A stretch of DNA of 64,000 nucleotides from Punica granatum (Eukaryota; Streptophyta; Magnoliopsida; Myrtales; Lythraceae): positions 16,702,568 to 16,766,567 of the forward strand of contig NC_045134.1 of NCBI RefSeq assembly GCF_007655135.1, read 5' to 3'. This document shows, piece by piece, positions 22,142 to 32,900 of the stretch; positions within the stretch are counted from its first letter, which is position 1; each line of letters starts with the position of its first letter. Made by a program: the position numbers and the translations under genes. The notes under the pieces are model-generated. The model saw only the letters and a program-made list of their open reading frames with translations, searched no databases and was not told the origin of the DNA.

Positions 22142-22959
22142 CCACCTTGGATGATAAAATTGCAATGTTCCTCCATTCTCTTTATTCTCCTCTCCTGTTC
22201 ATTCTCCGCTTCGAGAGGAACGTTTGTCGGTAGAGCTGGAGGGGCAGCCTGAGTAGGCGTGCCCGGTTCAGTGGGAGGAATGTTTAGGGGCGGTGGAGCA
22301 GGGTAAGAAAAGCTTATTTGGGGTTGTGGAGTTTGGAAAGGAAATTGGTCTGCAGTGGAAACAGGAGCCTGTGCGATCGTGACCGGAGGAACTGTCGGTG
22401 GTGGCACAGTATAGATTGGAGGATGCATTGACACGGTTAGCGGTGGCAGCGCATGCATAGTAGAGTCCGTGGATAAGAAAGCTGCTGGTGGCAACGGAAC
22501 TGCTGTTGGAGCAGGTGGTGGCGGTAAAGGATCATTGATCGGATGGACTGTTGGTGCAAACGCCATTGCCGAGAAAGATGCGTCTTCAGCCTCCGAAGCA
22601 AAGGTTGGAGTGACCATTGGATTTGGATCGACAATTGGTCTATGCTCCAGAGGCGGAGTAAAGCTCGATGAGGCCTGATTCTGATTCCTGAGCATGGCCA
22701 TGAGCTCAATCATGTTGGTGGCCATGTTGACCGCCAAGTGGTTCACCATTCCTTCTAATGCAGTAAAACGTGCGGACTCCACAAGGTTGGACGCCGTCTG
22801 TACTGTTGGTGGAGGATGTCCGATAGGGACGCCTGAATGCGCTGTAGATATGTCCGTGAGCATTACAGGTGATGTAACTTGCGTCAGTGGTGTTTGAGAA
22901 TGTATCGGCGTTGGCGGAGTATCCTGTTCAAGAATGGCGGGTTGTTGGTCTTCTGCCAT
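22051..22959 (-). pseudogene. gag: Truncated gag of element C (proline-rich N-terminal part) fused to LTR sequence
   Basis: The frame starts MAEDQQPA at 22959 and matches the layout of the gag of B: proline-rich text, a short helix (ARFTALEGMVNHLAVNMA), then repeated PPPAPTAVPLPPAAF and a QERRIKRMEE stretch where the conserved gag core should begin. At about 22171 the coding sequence ends and filler plus LTR sequence of element B takes over, adding some 40 meaningless residues up to a stop at 22051. The Retrotrans_gag core and zinc knuckle are missing, so particle formation is not expected. Confidence 0.85.
22094..22170. repeat. Exact 26-bp direct repeat at the B/C fusion point
   Basis: The 26 bases at 22094-22119 recur exactly at 22145-22170. 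The first copy sits in its natural LTR context, between the CGATTATGCC line and GTGTATAAATT. The second lies between the end of LTR homology and the gag coding sequence of C. This is the look of a templated filler made during break repair. Confidence 0.85.
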
Positions 22960-23264
22960 CCTTACTCGTGCACGAGTCGGATATCGATGGGACGCCAGTT
23001 GTTAGTACCTGTATGCGTAAGTGTATGAGTGTACTTATAGTGCTTTGACTATCTTCAAAATATAAATGACAGTATATGAATGCATGAGGTGCATAAGTTT
23101 GAAAATACTAATGCCATTACATCAGTTTGATTCATATTCTATAATTTATAAAGACAGTCTGTTTGAAAAGGAAACATAAACATTAAACCGCCAACTATTA
23201 CAACCCGTAGCTGAGTGAACGCTGCGTGGGTCCGGTGCGGGGCAAAAGCGTTAACAAAGTAAAC
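22960..23264 (-). other. Spacer between ORF1 and gag of element C
   Basis: No gene. It holds the conserved block 22972-23007 (QLASHRYPTR in the gag frame, after a TAA), with ACAG/GTACTAAC just before it as a possible splice acceptor. Its length (305 bp) is close to the 318 bp in B. Confidence 0.5.
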
Positions 23265-24761
23265 CTAAGGATGAAAGACCTTGCGAGCTTTTGCCCGCAC
23301 TCGGTCCAGCATAGCGCTCAAACGCGCTATCTCCCTGTCTTGGTTCGCTATGCGTACGCGAATCTGAGCCAACTCGCTCTGAAGCTCTCTGTGATCAATG
23401 AGTTCTGCGCGAATATCCATAAGCTCACAACGGAGTCGATCTCGCTCTTCTCTGATGGACTGCAATTCTGTGCGCATGACTCCTTGGACTGAGCTCTCCG
23501 CGTTTGGAATGTCTGCATGCGGTGCGTGAGGAATCCGCGGCAAATGTCGTCGACGAACGGGTGTGAGTCCCTGTGGATGGAATTGCGCCACATATGCTAC
23601 GGTAGCTGAGAAAGCTCGTTCGTCGTCGGCAGGGTGCTCCGGGAAATAGAGCTCTTGAACGGTGCGCGTGTTCCATAAACGTTGAACTTCTCTAATCCGC
23701 AGAACCCTATCTGGAAGTAAAGTTATAATATCCGTCCACATGAAGCGGTGTGGAGTGCGATCTGCCTCTCTAGGAATATCCTGTAAGCCGCCAAGTTGTC
23801 TGATGACTCGGGCTGGGAAAACAAGTGTGCTCCCTAAGTGACTGATCAGAGGAAGTCCTATGACTGAAGGGCATCCAATGGTCATGGGTCCACCGGGATT
23901 CCAGCGAGCAGCCCACAAAAACTGTGCCGGGGTGAGTCTCTTGAAGAACTGGATCCAATCGGTGTAGTCGCGATCAGAGGGCCGAAACACTTGAAGTAGG
24001 CGAGCGATGAGCGAACGCTCGTCAGTGATGTAGGAAAAGGGATGTGATGAGCAGAACGGCCTGATGTGTGCGAGGAGCCAAATCTGAAGAAGATGCGGAG
24101 CTCCTCTCATTCTACCACGTCGAACCTCTCGTACATAGTCAAGAGACCGAATGGTCTCAGCCAAGACGGCTTCTACATAGCTACGGCCTCCTACCACTTG
24201 GAGGATGACTTGGGCAAGTGCCCCGTCTATGAGGTTCGACGAGTGGGGGAATAGGATGGTCCCAAAGATGAGCAAGAGGAACCCGTGACAGGCGTCACGC
24301 TGGTACGATTCTCCCCTGGCATTGAGAGAACGAACATGTATGAAGTCTATGAGCCATGCGGTCCTAACGCTATGCTCCCCTCCATGCTGAAGCTCAAGAC
24401 GAATTTCTTCGTCACGGAGATCTAAGAGGATGGCGAGTCTACTCTGTATCGTGGCGAACTGGTTGGGCGCCACGATGTCGAGGGTCAGCATGGGTCGCTG
24501 AATGAGTGCCGCGTACTCCTCTACTGTGGGAGCTAGCTCTGACCCCTGAAAACTGAATACGGCCCGCTGAGTGTCCCAAAAACTAATAGCAGTTCTGAGT
24601 AGGGTCCAGTCAATGGGGGAATCAGCGAGTAATGGCAAGTCTCCTATGATGAGCCGGAGGAATGCACGGTCAACTGGGCGGAATGTATTCCAAAGGCGAG
24701 TAATGTCCGCAGATGGCATGATGATGACATCGAGCCTAAGACAGGGATGCGAGCGATCCAT
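23265..24761 (-). CDS. ORF1 of element C, intact DUF7745 / plant-mobile-domain-like protein (498 aa)
   Basis: A complete frame of 498 codons lies upstream of gag. Starting at the ATG at 24761, motifs in order are LWNTFRPVDRAFLR (about 22-36), IDWTLLRTAISFWD, LAPTVEEYAALIQRP, SYQRDACHGFLLLIFGT (about 173-190), NLIDGALAQVILQVVGG, SLDYVREVRRGRMRG, HIRPFCSSHPFSYITDE, RWNPGGPM, LGGLQDIPREAD, and a charged heptad-rich C-terminus (about 425-495) likely to form a coiled coil. I recognise it as the DUF7745-type protein common in some plant genomes, which resembles the plant mobile domain; this is recall, not a search. Extra ORFs before gag are known in Ogre-type elements and have no proven function. 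A repeat-encoded protein is far more likely than a host gene, given the PBS and LTR upstream and gag downstream. Confidence 0.85.
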   Translation of the reverse strand: MDRSHPCLRLDVIIMPSADITRLWNTFRPVDRAFLRLIIGDLPLLADSPIDWTLLRTAISFWDTQRAVFSFQGSELAPTVEEYAALIQRPMLTLDIVAPNQFATIQSRLAILLDLRDEEIRLELQHGGEHSVRTAWLIDFIHVRSLNARGESYQRDACHGFLLLIFGTILFPHSSNLIDGALAQVILQVVGGRSYVEAVLAETIRSLDYVREVRRGRMRGAPHLLQIWLLAHIRPFCSSHPFSYITDERSLIARLLQVFRPSDRDYTDWIQFFKRLTPAQFLWAARWNPGGPMTIGCPSVIGLPLISHLGSTLVFPARVIRQLGGLQDIPREADRTPHRFMWTDIITLLPDRVLRIREVQRLWNTRTVQELYFPEHPADDERAFSATVAYVAQFHPQGLTPVRRRHLPRIPHAPHADIPNAESSVQGVMRTELQSIREERDRLRCELMDIRAELIDHRELQSELAQIRVRIANQDREIARLSAMLDRVRAKARKVFHP

Positions 24762-25362
24762 CCTTATCTAATGGAGAGATGTTGGTTTAATGTTTATAAA
24801 CAAACTGATGTAATGTCCTAGGTTGTTTTGAAAACATGCATGCAGTGCAGAAAAGTAAAGTATATCTGTATCTATTACAATGTACATCGCTCATTGTAGA
24901 AAAACAACAAAAGGCCCGCCTAAAAGAAAACTAGGGGCCGACTCAAAGACCGGACTTTGGGTCGGTTGACGGCATGAGGTTTGTTTTGGTCCAGCATGAC
25001 GGTCCCTGTTTATGCATGGTTTCAGTGTTCTACTGGGAAAACCACTAACTAGGGATGGGGGCTCCCGATTCAAGGGGATGAATTCCTTGAAATCGAGCGA
25101 GGATCTTTGGGGGCCGGTTCGGTGGCGGAGCCGACTCGATCCGTTCCCTTACTCGGAACCTCTGACTAACCTAGCTTCTTAGATTGGTGCCCGTGGGATT
25201 TCAGGCATTTGGTACCTAAATCCACTAGAATGATGCAATGCGAGTGCAGAAAAGTAAATGTGCAAGAAAAGTAAATGTACAGAAAGCGATAAATAAACAT
25301 GCAAGCAAGCAAACGGATCGAGCCTGAATCCACTAAGTATGTCCCCAGTGGAGTCGCCAAGC
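24762..25362 (-). other. Leader and primer binding site of element C
   Basis: The PBS is at 25342-25359, TGGCGACTCCACTGGGGA on the - strand, 3 nt from the LTR. It seems the least mutated of the three PBS copies. The leader shares the CCGGCCCCCAAAGATCC block with A and B. Confidence 0.78.
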
Positions 25363-27867
25363 TGTACGGACCCGAATGTGGACTCTCGTCGGGGCCTGCA
25401 TTGCGCGCTTTTGGATCGCGCGGCTTGGGAGTGTCCACCTTCCCGTGGGGACGCGTGACGGACACGCGTGAGAGAAGGAGTCACCACTTATCATTTTACG
25501 ACCCATAGGTCGAGGGCGGATAAGTTACCCGAGTCTAGGGGTATGGAACACCTAGTTTGTCGTTAAGGCATTGATCTGTGCGGAACCGGAAAATCTGTGT
25601 TCGGGAGTTCATGTTACGTGCGGGCCTATATCCCGCACGCCCTTTCGGTACTCTGGTTTGCTAGGCTTGCATTTTTGTTTTATTTACCGCATGAATTAGG
25701 CTGCACTCGGCTCACACGTTTTGACACCGTAACTTCGATGAATTAAACGATGTCGGTGGAGAAGCTGAGAGAGAAGTAAACCCGTGTGTCGGGGAATTGG
25801 TTCACAATCTTGCGTTACAGTTCATCGAACCATGGAGGTTGAATCCCTGCGTGAACCAGAACCGCGAGTTCTTGGATTTACTTGTATCTGGGCAAGCATT
25901 AGACCGATTCGATTAATTCGACTCTCGGACCGTTCGCTCACCGACTGGAATTCTTACAGGATAAATGTACAAAATAAAATCCTTACAATGCTCTCGAAAA
26001 CAATAAATACAAATTACAAATGGCCGAATTCCAGTCGACTCGCGTTCGGTTATTATTCCACTCTAACTCACCGTGAGTTTAGGGAAAAAGACCGAAGAAT
26101 TGAAATTCAATGGACGCTCTCACTGAATAGGGCGTTGGACCCTGTGAGTGTTGATTAGGGCGTTGAACCCTGTGCTCGATGATTAGGGTGTTGAACCCTA
26201 ATATTATTCGGCCTAGGGATCAAGCTCGACCCGTATGGCAAACAGGTGCGGAAAGATAACACGCAACATGTTAATAACAGACAATGTGTTTGTTATTGTC
26301 GAGTGTGCGTGTTTTAACAAGTTTATTGATCCGGGGTATTTTGGCATGCAAATCCTACCCTAGACAAACAAGCACGTGCCAATGTTTTAGCATTTGGCTT
26401 TGGTTTGAGAACTTGACAAAGAGAGTCAAATCTCATGTGTGTGGATTGCTTTTATAGTGATTCGGTGTTGTGACACTGAATTACCACTGAATTGATCCAA
26501 ACTTGTATTTTGACTCTAGATTTGGAACCTAGAGTTCCGCCTAACCATTTTCTAGGATTTGGTTAAGTCGAGTGAAATGATTAGTCCGATAACTGTATTT
26601 TGATACAGAATACCCAACTGACATCTTAAACTGCGCTAGGATGTTGGCGAATCACGAAATGATGTTCTTGCCCTTGATTTGAAAATTTGTTTTCAGAAAA
26701 GGAGAACAACACAATAAGGATTTGAAAGTATGAGGGTTTTGAAAAGGGCATTAACACCGTTTTGTAATTCATCGACGCGAGTTACAAATTAATGTCCAAT
26801 TCGTGCAAAGTTATTTAAATGGAATGAATTAACCGTGTGAACGTCCCGATTAACCGTTCGTGGAATTAATGCTTAAGGTTATTGCCGAATACTTTAATTG
26901 TGAAAACGATTCGTGATTCGGCGACCAACACGAATCCGTAAGGATCGAGGATATTTGGTCCAATGACCGAAATTACCCTCGTAACCGAATGGACCCGAAT
27001 GAGTCAACGATACCCGAATCCATGCATGTTTTGTTTTGAAAAGACATGTAATCGATGTTTTAACATGGGAATCGTGGAAATATCGAAATTACACTTTCGT
27101 ACAATCCGAGAAATGAATTAAACTCGAAATAAGGAAATCATTCTTGATCCAAAAAGGGCCAAGAAGCCCTCGGCTTCACCTTGTCAAAGATGGCCGAATA
27201 CTCTCATGGCTCGATTCAAATCACAAAGAATTTCCTTGTCTTGGTTTAATCATTTTTCGCATGCTCAAACATCAAACATCATGAATAACACGTTTTGACA
27301 AAAGCCGGTATTACCATGATTTGATTAACTCATTTAAACATGCAAACATTCACAAACATGTTATTTAAGGAATCGATAAAATAATACCGACTTCATGCAT
27401 GCAAGAACAACAAAATAAACTCGGAAAATAACTTGGATCGGGCTAAGGAGACCAATCTTAACCCGAAAAGAGCAACTCAAGTCTCGGCCATCCTATTTAG
27501 AGACTTGGCCGTGAGCTCACTTGCCATTTCCGGGTCGGGATGGTCTTCCAAACAACAATCCAAACCTTTTTCCGACATGCTAGCAAGTTATAAGGTAATA
27601 CACATGCATAATATAACATAAAATTGCATAAAAGTTAAGTCTTGCAAGTTAAGTATGCATAAAATACCATAGTACTCCATAGCCATGCAAAAATATAAAA
27701 AGCCCTAACTCCTCTAAGTCAAGAGTGATTTACCTAGCCTCGGGATACGAGGAAAGAGTCGGGGAAGTGTTCGAGAGTCGGGTGACTCGGTTGAACGCTT
27801 GGAAGGATGCTCGGGTGCAAAGGATACACATTCGGGGAGCTAGGTGCACGGGGAATGCGGCTGGAAT

Positions 27868-27980
27868 GCACGGAAGGCGCGCGGCGAGCGCGGGGCGCGG
27901 GCAGGCGCGCGGGCGTGCGCGTGGGGCGCACGGGCGTGGCGGCGGGCGCGGGCGTGCGCGCGGCTGGCGCTGGCGGGTCA
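27868..27980 (-). other. GC-rich, CpG-dense stretch in the LTR of element C
   Basis: About 110 bp are built almost only of GCGC, GGGCGTGCGCG and GGCGGGCGCGG runs, while the flanks are AT-richer. It lies some 350-470 nt downstream of the TATA box on the transcribed strand, so it would form a strongly structured leader. Confidence 0.7.
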
Positions 27981-28334
27981 CTATTCACCCGAGAGTAGCG
28001 ATTTCACCCGAAATGCACTATTTGACCTGAAACAATAATTTAAAGACTTCAAATGGAAAAACCAATTTCACCAATGAACTCCATGGGTCCAAAATGAGTG
28101 GGATATGAAGTTTGAGAAATTTTGAGCTTAAGTCGGGATGATGAACATCGGCTTCCGACTTAAGAACTCAAGGCTCTCTTTTGATCTTTTCGGTTTTCTT
28201 TTCTCTTCCTTCTAAGTGCTGAAGTTTTCTGGTTCTTGAGTGTTCTTGGCTATGGAGTTTGAGAGGATTTCTTGAAAGAGAAAGGTTGGAGAGTGTGTAA
28301 GAGGAGAAGTGATTATCTTAATCACTTTTGGGCC

Positions 28335-28341
28335 ATTTATA
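28335..28341 (-). promoter_or_regulatory. Candidate TATA box of the element C LTR
   Basis: CCTATAAATGG on the - strand, in a conserved context (a GTCATTAGCTTTGCC line before it) that matches the TATA region of A. Confidence 0.6.
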
Positions 28342-28759
28342 GGCAAAGCTAATGACACAATTAGCAAAAGCAAGTGCTCTTAACCCCCATGCTTAGAAAA
28401 TATCAAGCCTCATCCTCTTCCATTGCATTAATGAAGAAGAGATAAGACATTGATGAGCATTGATGAGCATTGATGGAGGCTTGAGTGTTGTCTTCAAACT
28501 CTTGGATATTTTCAAGCAAGAGTGCAAGTTGGCTTCTTGCATTGAAGAAGAAGAAGAAGCTTCTAGAGTAAAGGGTGACTCATCTTGAATAGCCCGTGGG
28601 TCCCACGACCGAAGAGGAGAAACCGGGAAAAAGCTCGGGTCTCGATTGATCGCGCATTCGAAGTTCGTGGTTTGAATTGAACGTCGAATTATCGATATAC
28701 GCGAGGAAATGGATTTAATGAGTCCGAGATTGACATTTTCCGTGAGAAATTGCCAAATG

Positions 28760-29867
28760 TCTGTATGAGGCTTGGAAGCCGGTTTTGCTCCTTTTATGCA
28801 TTCAGAGCGAGGTTACCCACTTCTGACAGCATATCTTGTATCTGCATCCCACGTCGGTCATTTTGACATAAATTGTCAAATTACGTGGGCCCTTGTCCCT
28901 TAAGCCGGTAAATACAAATATGGAGCCGGAGATGTCCTAGGAGGCCGAAACTGGATTTATCAGATTGCTTTCTGAGTTTCTTGGGCGATCCGGAGATTAC
29001 TGCGATCTCTGTTTGCTGAGATTGGGCCTCTAAGGATATGAAAAGTGCATCTGAGACCCTTAAAGCACTGCTCGAGGGGTCTAGATGAGTTGTGTGATTC
29101 ATTCCGACAATTCCACATTGAGCCTTGAGAAGGCTAGCATTGTGTAAGGTAAGCATCCGGCGTCAAGTTTCCCCAAAGAGGACCTTCGGATATGGATTTT
29201 CACTGAAAATGGCCTTTTGTGCCCCTCGGAGGTTACTCGGGAAACCGTGAAGGGTTTTGCTGTCTGTTTTGCCCAATTGCGAATGTCCGCTGGAGTTTTC
29301 AGGGCAATGTAGTGTGAACTTCGTTTGCCGTAATTCCATCAGACCAGTCTCCGGTTACGCTCTTCCGAAGAAGGGTATGCCCGTTTTGTCATTCGGAAGT
29401 CATTCAGAGTGTCTGTATGGCTTCTAAAAGACAATATGAAGCATTGCTCGTGCTCTGTATGATTGAGGGGCATGACCGCATCTGATATTTGGAATTAACT
29501 TTTCTTCGAGAAACCGGCATTTTTGGACTTCCACTGAAAAGTTGTCTGTATACAGAAAGTTGTTCTGTATAGAGCAGATGATTTGCAAAATGCCTTTGGG
29601 GACACTTTTCATCTGTTTGGCATTGGAGTGGATTTTTGGGGTCCAATATTGGCTGTCTTCCGATGATCGAGCGAACTATCGGAAAATAGAACTGTCCGTG
29701 TGATATATTGAAAATGCCGGTTTTGGATATTGCTGAGCTCTCTAGTCACTCAATTACCCTTTGGTGACCCCCGGAGTCCTTCTGTCATATGCATGTGTCA
29801 TTTGCCCGATTTTGCCGACTTGAGGATGAATAGTGATTTTCTGCTCTGTTAAGTCATTTTTCTGTAT
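28760..29867 (-). promoter_or_regulatory. Cluster of six ATACAGA motifs in the U3 part of the element C LTR
   Basis: TCTGTAT (+ strand) occurs at 28760, 29412, 29454, 29545, 29564 and 29861. The copy at 29545 is part of the palindrome TCTGTATACAGA. About 0.07 copies per strand would be expected by chance in 1.1 kb. The region lies upstream of the TATA box on the - strand. The binding protein, if any, is unknown. Confidence 0.45.
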
Positions 29868-29940
29868 TCTGCTCAGGTTGTGGCTTGGATCATTGCTGAT
29901 ATCATCGTTTGGAAAGGTGAGCCAAAATGGGGTGCTGACA

Positions 29941-32900
29941 GTGATAATAGACCGACTTGACCGGTTCGTCACTCGGACCTCTTGCTCGCCGATCGGGGGC
30001 CCTTACAAGTGACTGAGTGAATATACAAATAGAATCCTCACAATGTTCTCTCGAATAAAAAAACATAACTGAATAAGTAAATGGATTCCGATCGGTTTGC
30101 ATTGGGCCATTATTCCGCTCTGGCTCACCGAGTATTTTGAATAACCGATAAACAAATTAAGGCAACGCGGGCTCGAGGAGCCGGGGGTCGGGTCCGATCG
30201 ATCCAACGGTTTTCGGGAGAACCGGTCGGTTCTCACTGTACCCGATGGACCGATCGAGTTCCCGGGTGATATCTAAACCCATTTCACGCGCACAATCCAA
30301 ATCCGCCTTCCACATAGACCGTATTCGGAGTGTGACGGTGAATCGAGGCTAGATCCCATTCCGCACTCGGGTTGCACGCGCTCGGTGAGTTAAGAGGCGT
30401 TGGACCTCGTGTTCGGTGATTTGGGGCGTTGGACCCCGTGCGACACGTGACCTATGGGCTCGAGCCCGAACCGCAATAGATCATCATATGCAAAGACAAA
30501 ACAGAAGAAAACTGATAAAACTGACACAATACAGACAACTACTCACAATTGTCGGTGAATACAGACAAGTGGTGTATTAAGCTGAATGTACGTGATTTAA
30601 TCAGTTATTAACCGGGGTTGGTTAGCAAACAATGTATCTAACCTAGGCAAACATAGATGGTGGGCTAGAATATCTAAGCCGATTACATGTGTGAATTTGT
30701 TTTAGAATCCTTATTCAGTGAGATGACGCTGCGGTTTCACCGAATTAACCAAACTCGTATCTTGACTCTAGATTGGAATCTAATATTCCACCTATCCATT
30801 ATCTAATGTTTGTTTAAGTCAAGTACATGATTAATCCGGTTCTTCGTCTTTTGCAACTGAAATAAAAAGGTTCACCACCGAATCTACGATAGGAAGATAG
30901 AAACACCGAAAGTGAACGGAATGGGCCGTACGAATGAAACTCGCACCCGAACGGGCCGCCCCTTTCCGTCCATAGATCGAGGTGTTTCCGACTCCCTAAA
31001 GCCTAGGATATCGATGAATCACGGAATGACGACTATGCCCTTGAGTGGTAAAACATGTGATGTTCATATATAAATTAAAGATCGTGTGACACGAAGAGGT
31101 CTAAAGAGGACTCGCGCATCTCGACTCGAGCCGCCTCAAATTGGGCCCGGACTCGAGTCACAGTACGCGAGTAGTTGCTAGACACGATTCTATTCGTGTT
31201 ACACGTCTCGATGTTTTGAAATTATGAGCTTTTAAGGAAAAGGGCATTTCCACCGTTCCATGAACCATCGATACGTTTACGAATTAATATTCAATTTGTC
31301 CAATTATTTAGTCCGAATGATTTATTTAACCGAATGTTACGTCCCGTTTATTCCGCTTGTAAAGTTATTCGGTGGTGGTAATTTCATGTGGTTATCTCGG
31401 TTTTAATGGGGAATTATTCAAAATTAACGTATCTATCATCCAATTATCATGTGAATAACGAAAAATATGAGACACGGATACAAACAATCCCAAGGGACGA
31501 TTCCAATCATGCCTTACATGCATAATATGCTTAAACTCAAGAAAGAAATCTATTTCAACAAAACAAAAGAAAGTCGACGCCGTCAAGGTCTTTCAAACGC
31601 AAACGGACACACAAACACGTACACATAACACGTACACATAACATGTAACATAACGAAATCCACAAAAATGACGTCGACTCATACGATGGGAAAACGTGAA
31701 ACATGGGAACCGACTCATTTCGGGATGGGAGAAACCACCTTAGACCCGTGTGGTCCAAGGGGACTCTCGGCCACACCCATCCAAGAGTGGCCGTGAGTCC
31801 TCATGGCTCACGCGAGTCAAGGGGGGCTCTCTAAACCCGATCTAAGCCTATTCCCACCATGCTAATACGTGGTACATGACAAAACAGCGGCAAAAGAGAA
31901 CGGGGACCGGCTAGCTTCGAGGAAAAAGAAGTGCCCTAGCCTCGGAGGAACCATAGAGGCTCACGGGTCGCCCCCTCAAGGCTAGACCGTGGGTTCCATG
32001 GTTCGGCCGTGACTCGGGACCTCTCCCGCTTCGATCCACGTCGTCTCCCCTCATGAGATATGCGTCCATGTAGTTTACGAGCATGATAGATAAAGTAAAT
32101 AGATGCTGGACGTTGTATGGCATGCATGAGACGTCCGGATCCGAGAAAAAAATGCAAGCTTTCACCTATCCCGAACCTTTAAAGCATATTAACACCACAC
32201 GTAAGTAAATATCAAAGATCCTAACTCCTCTAAGTTAAAAGGGGTGTTACCTAGCCTCGATGTACGAGGAAAAGAGTCGGGGAAGTGGCCGTGGGAGTCA
32301 CAAGACTCGGATAGAGGGCCACGGGTGGGTGACCCGAATGTGGGCAGCCGCGGCAGTCCGTGGAAAAATGGGTCGGCACGCTCACTCCGGTCACGGCACG
32401 GTGCGAGGTCGGGCTCGTTGGACTCCTAAGAGGCGGATCTACATGAGCACGGGCAGACCCGAGCGTGCCAAGGCCTGAACAAACCCGAAAATGTGAGAGA
32501 AAACTCGGTAAAAATGAGGAAAACCCGGTTTGAGAGAAACGGGTGAATGGCGGTTGTGCACGGTTGATCGGCCCTCGGACCGTGACCACCTCTTCACGGG
32601 GGAGGGTGAGGGTTGTGAGGAACCCTTTGAACGTGATGGCACGACTCTCCGAAGTCGTGGGAAGAAATGGCACGTCGAGGAGCTCGGTTGCACGCGATTG
32701 ACGTTATCGGGACCCGACTCTCTTCACGGCTGAAACGTGGTGTTGGAGGCTTCAAATCGAAAATCTAAGCCCGGAAATGGACTTAGGGGGTGGAAAATAT
32801 GTAGGCTAGGAAGTTTGATGATTTTTGGCTTAAGTCGGGTCGGGTGGTTACCAGAATACCGGGTGGTTTTCCGGCGATTTTAGCCGGTTTCGGCCATGGC

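Larger units (their letters stand above)
22142..29940 (-). mobile_element. Element C: 5' half of a Ty3/gypsy-type element inserted in the LTR of element D
   Basis: On the - strand: complete 5' LTR (29940-25363), PBS (25359-25342), leader, intact ORF1 (24761-23265), spacer and the first part of gag (22959 to about 22171). The gag core, pol and 3' LTR were lost at the fusion with element B. Its right end, TGTCAGCACCCC on the - strand, abuts 29941 inside LTR sequence of D: the B LTR runs on continuously through the matching site near 20990. The 5-bp target duplication would have been GTGAT, but the other end is gone. Confidence 0.85.
25363..29940 (-). repeat. 5' LTR of element C (complete, 4578 bp)
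   Basis: It runs from TGTCAGCACCCC at 29940 to GTCCGTACA at 25363 on the - strand. The downstream half matches the LTRs of A, B and D at lower similarity, and the upstream 1.3 kb (about 28600-29930) looks unrelated to them apart from the terminal bases. It therefore marks a distinct subfamily. A TATA box lies at 28335-28341 and a very GC-rich stretch at 27868-27980 falls in the transcribed leader part. A frame of 101 codons over the GC-rich stretch is a composition effect. Confidence 0.85.

Noticed and set aside
27725..28030. Arginine- and glycine-rich frames over the GC-rich stretch
   Set aside because: Low-complexity translation of GC runs on both strands, inside an LTR; no conservation can be shown.
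28540..28565. GAAGAAGAAG microsatellite in the C LTR
   Set aside because: Short simple repeat with no further meaning.
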